Shown in pieces: positions 35,840 to 39,034 of a stretch of DNA of 39,034 bases. The notes beneath the pieces are model-generated. The model ran no database searches. It had not been told where the DNA came from and was given only the letters and a program-made list of their open reading frames with translations. The stretch is from assembly GCA_023473795.1 (NCBI GenBank), contig JAMCYS010000129.1:1-39034 (forward strand), in the 5' to 3' direction. The DNA is from Chloroflexota bacterium. Lineage in GTDB: Bacteria; Chloroflexota; UBA6077; FW602-bin22; JAMCYS01. The stretch's first letter is position 1. Each line of letters begins with the position of its first letter. Made by a program: the position numbers and the translations under genes.

Positions 35840-38599
35840 ATGAGCAAGGTTAGACAGCAGTACCTGCAACTCAAGAAGCGCTACCCCAACGCCATCCTGT
35901 TCTTCCAGTTGGGCGACTTTTACGAGACGTTCGAAGAGGACGCCAGGGTCGTGTCCGCGGTGTGTGGCATCGCCCTCACCGGGCGAGAAATGGGCCACGG
36001 GCATCGCTGGGCGCTGGCCGGCGTGCCCGTGCACGCGGCCGACAACTACGTGGCGAAGCTGCTCCGCGCCGGCCATCGGGTCGCGATGTGCCAGCAGATC
36101 GAGGCCGGTGAGGCCGAGGTGCGTCAGATCACCACGGAGCAGGGTATCGCCGCCCGCGCGGTGATGCGGGTAGTGACGCCGGGCACGGTTGTCGAGCCGA
36201 ATCTCCTCGAGGACCGCGCCAACAACTACCTCGCCGCCGTGGCCGCCGATCGCCAACGAGTGGGCCTGGCGTATGCCGACATCACCACCGGCGAGTTCGC
36301 GGTCACCCAGTTGGGCGATGGCGCCTGGCAGCAAACGTTGCGGGCAGAACTGGAGCGCCTGCGCCCGGCCGAGGTGTTACTGCCCACCACCACGCGCCGG
36401 CCCGGCGGGCGGGAGCCCTCTGCGGTCGAGATGGCGTTGGCCGAGCAATTGGCAGGCCACAACGCGATGCCCTTTGAGGACTGGCACTTTGCCGCGGATA
36501 CCGCGCGGGAGGCCCTCGTCGGCCACTTCGGGGTCAGCTCACTGGAAGGCTTCGGCTGTGCCGGCCAGCCGGCGGCCATCCGGGCGGCCGGGGCGCTCCT
36601 CCAGTATCTACAGGAGACGCAGCGGTCCGCCCTGACCCGTCTGGCCGAACTGCGCACTTACAGCACCGGCGCTTACATGGCGCTCGACGGCGCCACTCGC
36701 CGCAACCTGGAGATCACGCAGGCCGGACGCGCGGGTGGCACCCAGGGCTCGTTGCTGGCGGTGCTTGACCTGACCGCGACCCCCTTGGGGGGGCGTCTAC
36801 TGCGCCGCTGGCTGGGCCAGCCGCTGCTGGAGCTGCGGCGCCTGCAGGCGCGGCAGGACGCCATCGAGGAGCTGGCGGCGGACTCCGTCCTGCGGGGCCG
36901 GTTAGTGGCGGCGTTGCGGGGAGTGGGCGATCTGGAACGGCTGCTGGGGCGGGTGGCCCAGCATCTGGCAGGACCGCGAGAACTGGTGGGGCTGCGCCGC
37001 GGCCTCGGCGGCGTGGCGGCCTTGCAGGCGCTGCTGGCTAGTGGCGCCCGGGAGGGCGGCAGAATCGCCCTCCTCGCCAGCCAACTGGACGAGTTCGCCG
37101 ACGTCGGCGCGCTGGTGGACCAGGCCATCGTGCCCGAGCCACCGGCCAACTTAAGCGACGGCGGGGTGATCGCCCCGGGTTTCGCGGCCGAGCTGGACGC
37201 TCTGCACGCGGCCACGGCCGACGCCCGCCGCTGGGTGGCGGAACTGGAGGGCGTGGAGCGGGAACGCACCGGCGTCCGGACGCTGAAGGTCGGCTACAAC
37301 AAAGTATTTGGCTACTATATCGAGATCACCAAGGCGAACGTGGAGGCTGGGCTGAGCGAGCAGCTGCGCCGAGAGCTGGAGCAGCGACTGCAGGCGGAGC
37401 CGGCGCTCGCCCAGCGATCGCAACCGCGTACCACGCAGGAGTACCTCGAAACCTACCGCGGCTTCGTCCGCAAGCAGACGCTGGTCAACGGCGAACGCTA
37501 CGTCACGGAGGAGCTGAAGGACAGGGAACGACTCATCCTTAGCGCCCAGGATAGGATGCAGGAGATCGAGACCCAGGTCTTCCGCGAGGTCTGCGACCAG
37601 GTAGCGGCGCAGGGCGAGCGCATCGGCCGGGCGGCGCAGGCCGTGGCGCGTCTGGACGTCTTCGCCGCCCTGGCCGAAGTCGCCAGCCGCCACGGCTACG
37701 TCAGGCCCGAGTTGGACGAGGGTCAGGATGTCGAGATCGAGGCGGGCCGCCATCCCAGCGTAGAGCTGGCCTTGCCGACGGGGGCCTTCGTGCCTAACAA
37801 TTGCCATCTCAGCAACGAGGGGGCGCAGCTGGTCATCCTCACCGGCCCGAACATGGCCGGCAAATCGACCTACTTGCGCCAGGTGGCCCTGATCGTCCTG
37901 CTGGCCCAGATCGGCAGCTTCGTGCCGGCGCGGCGGGCAAAGATAGGCCTGGTGGACCGCATCTTCACGCGCGTGGGGGCGCAGGATGACATCGCCACGG
38001 GCCAGAGCACGTTCTTGGTTGAGATGGCGGAGACGGCCACCATACTTAATCACGCCACGTCGCGCAGTCTGGTGGTGTTGGACGAGGTAGGACGCGGCAC
38101 CAGTACCTTCGACGGCATGGCCATCGCGCGGGCGGTGGCCGAATACATCCACAACCACCCTCGCCTGGGCTGCAAGACCCTTTTTGCCACTCACTACCAC
38201 GAACTGACGGAACTGGAGAAGTACCTGCCTCGAGTGCGCAACTGGCGCCTGGACGTGCTTGAGGAAGGGGGGCAAGTGACCTTTCTGCACCGGGTCGTGC
38301 CCGGGGCGGCCGACCGCAGCTACGGCATTTATGTCGCCAAGTTGGCCGGCATACCGAAAGCCGTCACCCGCCGGGCCGAGGAGTTGCTGCGCGAGCTAGA
38401 GAACGGCGACCGCCGACCGGGCCAGCGCGAGTCCCGCCGTCCCCCCGGCCTGGCCGAGGGCGCCGGCCAGCTGCAGCTCTTTGGCGAGCCGCACCCGGCG
38501 CTGCTGGAATTGCAGGGACTGGACGTGTTAGCCCTCAGCCCACTGGAAGCGCTGACTCGTCTCTTCGAGCTGCAGCAGAAGGCAAAGGAGCAGAGCTGA
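35840..38599 (+). CDS. mutS: DNA mismatch repair protein MutS
   Basis: 919 aa; ATG 35840, where homologues start (QQYLQLKKRYPNAILFFQLGDFYETFEEDA). The mismatch-reading Phe-x-Glu is in GDFYETF (residues ~29-35), the connector and lever domains fill the middle, and the clamp is near GYNKVFGYYIEITKANVE. The ATPase has Walker A GPNMAGKST (669-677), Walker B VVLDEVGRGTSTFDG and THYHELTELE. The C-terminal tail (FGEPHPALLELQGLDVLALSPLEALTRLFELQQKAK) is the helix-turn-helix dimer region. It recognises mismatches and recruits MutL. The stop overlaps the mutL start by one base (TGATG), giving coupled translation. Confidence 0.97.
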   Translation: MSKVRQQYLQLKKRYPNAILFFQLGDFYETFEEDARVVSAVCGIALTGREMGHGHRWALAGVPVHAADNYVAKLLRAGHRVAMCQQIEAGEAEVRQITTEQGIAARAVMRVVTPGTVVEPNLLEDRANNYLAAVAADRQRVGLAYADITTGEFAVTQLGDGAWQQTLRAELERLRPAEVLLPTTTRRPGGREPSAVEMALAEQLAGHNAMPFEDWHFAADTAREALVGHFGVSSLEGFGCAGQPAAIRAAGALLQYLQETQRSALTRLAELRTYSTGAYMALDGATRRNLEITQAGRAGGTQGSLLAVLDLTATPLGGRLLRRWLGQPLLELRRLQARQDAIEELAADSVLRGRLVAALRGVGDLERLLGRVAQHLAGPRELVGLRRGLGGVAALQALLASGAREGGRIALLASQLDEFADVGALVDQAIVPEPPANLSDGGVIAPGFAAELDALHAATADARRWVAELEGVERERTGVRTLKVGYNKVFGYYIEITKANVEAGLSEQLRRELEQRLQAEPALAQRSQPRTTQEYLETYRGFVRKQTLVNGERYVTEELKDRERLILSAQDRMQEIETQVFREVCDQVAAQGERIGRAAQAVARLDVFAALAEVASRHGYVRPELDEGQDVEIEAGRHPSVELALPTGAFVPNNCHLSNEGAQLVILTGPNMAGKSTYLRQVALIVLLAQIGSFVPARRAKIGLVDRIFTRVGAQDDIATGQSTFLVEMAETATILNHATSRSLVVLDEVGRGTSTFDGMAIARAVAEYIHNHPRLGCKTLFATHYHELTELEKYLPRVRNWRLDVLEEGGQVTFLHRVVPGAADRSYGIYVAKLAGIPKAVTRRAEELLRELENGDRRPGQRESRRPPGLAEGAGQLQLFGEPHPALLELQGLDVLALSPLEALTRLFELQQKAKEQS

Positions 38600-39034
38600 T
38601 GTCGATCCGCCTGCTGGCGCCCGATGTCGCCGCGCTCATCGCGGCCGGCGAGGTGATTGGCCGGCCCGCCGACGCCGTCAAGGAGCTGGTGGAGAACGCC
38701 ATCGACGCCATTTTCGCCCGCCCCGGCACGGGGCTGCCGCTCGGCCGGGTCCAGGTGGAAGTGCGCGAGGGCGGAGCGCTGCTGATCAGAGTGACCGACG
38801 ACGGCTGCGGCATCGCGGGCGACGAGCTGGCGCTGGCGGTGCAGCGGCACGCCACCAGCAAGATCGAGAGCGCGCGGGACTTGGCCGCCGTGGGCACGCT
38901 GGGCTTCCGGGGAGAGGCCCTGGCCAGCATCGCTCAGGTGGCGCACTTGAACGTCGTCAGCAAGCGCGCGGACGAGCCAGCAGGGTCGTTCATCGCCCTG
39001 GCGGGGGGAGCGATCACCAGCCAAGGGCACCGCG
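38599..39034 (+). CDS. mutL: DNA mismatch repair protein MutL, N-terminal part (runs off the window)
   Basis: 145 codons visible from ATG 38599, coupled to the mutS stop. The GHKL ATPase motifs are clear: IAAGEVIGRPADAVKELVENAIDA (motif I, Glu and Asn), TDDGCGIAGDELALAVQRHATSKI (motif II) and AVGTLGFRGEALASIAQV (motif III). A short insertion (IFARPGTGLPLGRV) sits between ELVENAIDA and the following strand. The endonuclease or dimer domain lies beyond the edge. AGGAG precedes the start inside mutS. Confidence 0.95.
   Translation, partial: MSIRLLAPDVAALIAAGEVIGRPADAVKELVENAIDAIFARPGTGLPLGRVQVEVREGGALLIRVTDDGCGIAGDELALAVQRHATSKIESARDLAAVGTLGFRGEALASIAQVAHLNVVSKRADEPAGSFIALAGGAITSQGHR

Overview
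The window is 39 kb of GC-rich bacterial DNA, tightly packed, with many GTG/TTG starts, clear Shine-Dalgarno sites and several sigma70-type promoters. The gene content fits an anaerobic or facultative member of the Chloroflexota better than any other group I can name: a monofunctional Ni-CO dehydrogenase, an NfnAB/SudAB-type flavoprotein pair, FmdB and DUF2795 small proteins, a secreted GH99-like protein, and GC-rich palindromic repeats. The lineage is inferred from gene content, not from a marker-gene comparison. I see no tRNA, rRNA or CRISPR array.

Layout. 1-1180 is debris of mobile or defence DNA: the tail of an IS630-type transposase, a RelE/ParE-like protein and the 3' remnant of a large DNA methylase/restriction protein. 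1361-2822 is a secreted beta-propeller/tandem-repeat protein broken by a frameshift. 3069-4091 is a D-2-hydroxyacid dehydrogenase. 4232-11471 is a probable uptake and catabolic locus on the + strand: an FCD-domain regulator with its own strong promoter and a nearby dyad, an alkaline-phosphatase-superfamily hydrolase, then a lipoprotein binding protein, an unknown 111-aa membrane-anchored protein, an ATPase and two different permeases of the taurine/sulfonate/nitrate ABC class. 11680-13746 encodes a KimA-like potassium importer.

13847-20620 is a short-chain acyl-CoA module arranged divergently. The minus-strand operon is hbd-crotonase-thiolase-acyl-CoA dehydrogenase. The plus-strand arm is a phosphotransbutyrylase followed by an acetate-kinase-family kinase. 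Together they can interconvert acetyl-CoA and butyryl-CoA and conserve energy as ATP through an acyl phosphate. The thiolase lacks about 30 residues ahead of its catalytic Cys. Overlapping the kinase stop codon is a protein joining an Arg/Asp-rich 27-bp tandem repeat to a GxxExxY-type (PD-(D/E)XK-like) domain with altered catalytic residues.

21698-25443 holds the GH99-like protein (minus strand) and a D-threonine-aldolase-like plus creatininase-like pair (plus strand). 25480-25884 is a decayed GIY-YIG nuclease cassette between inverted repeats. 25951-31468 is a redox region: the CO dehydrogenase gene on the minus strand; divergently, a 92-aa unknown protein, an FmdB zinc ribbon and the nfnA/nfnB-like pair. 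CO dehydrogenase could supply reduced ferredoxin, the Nfn-like pair could exchange electrons among ferredoxin, NADH and NADPH, and the acyl-CoA module could act as an electron sink. That link is inference. 31626-32507 holds two small proteins, 32597-35686 a TPP enzyme and a class III aminotransferase (minus strand), and 35840 to the end mutS and the start of mutL.
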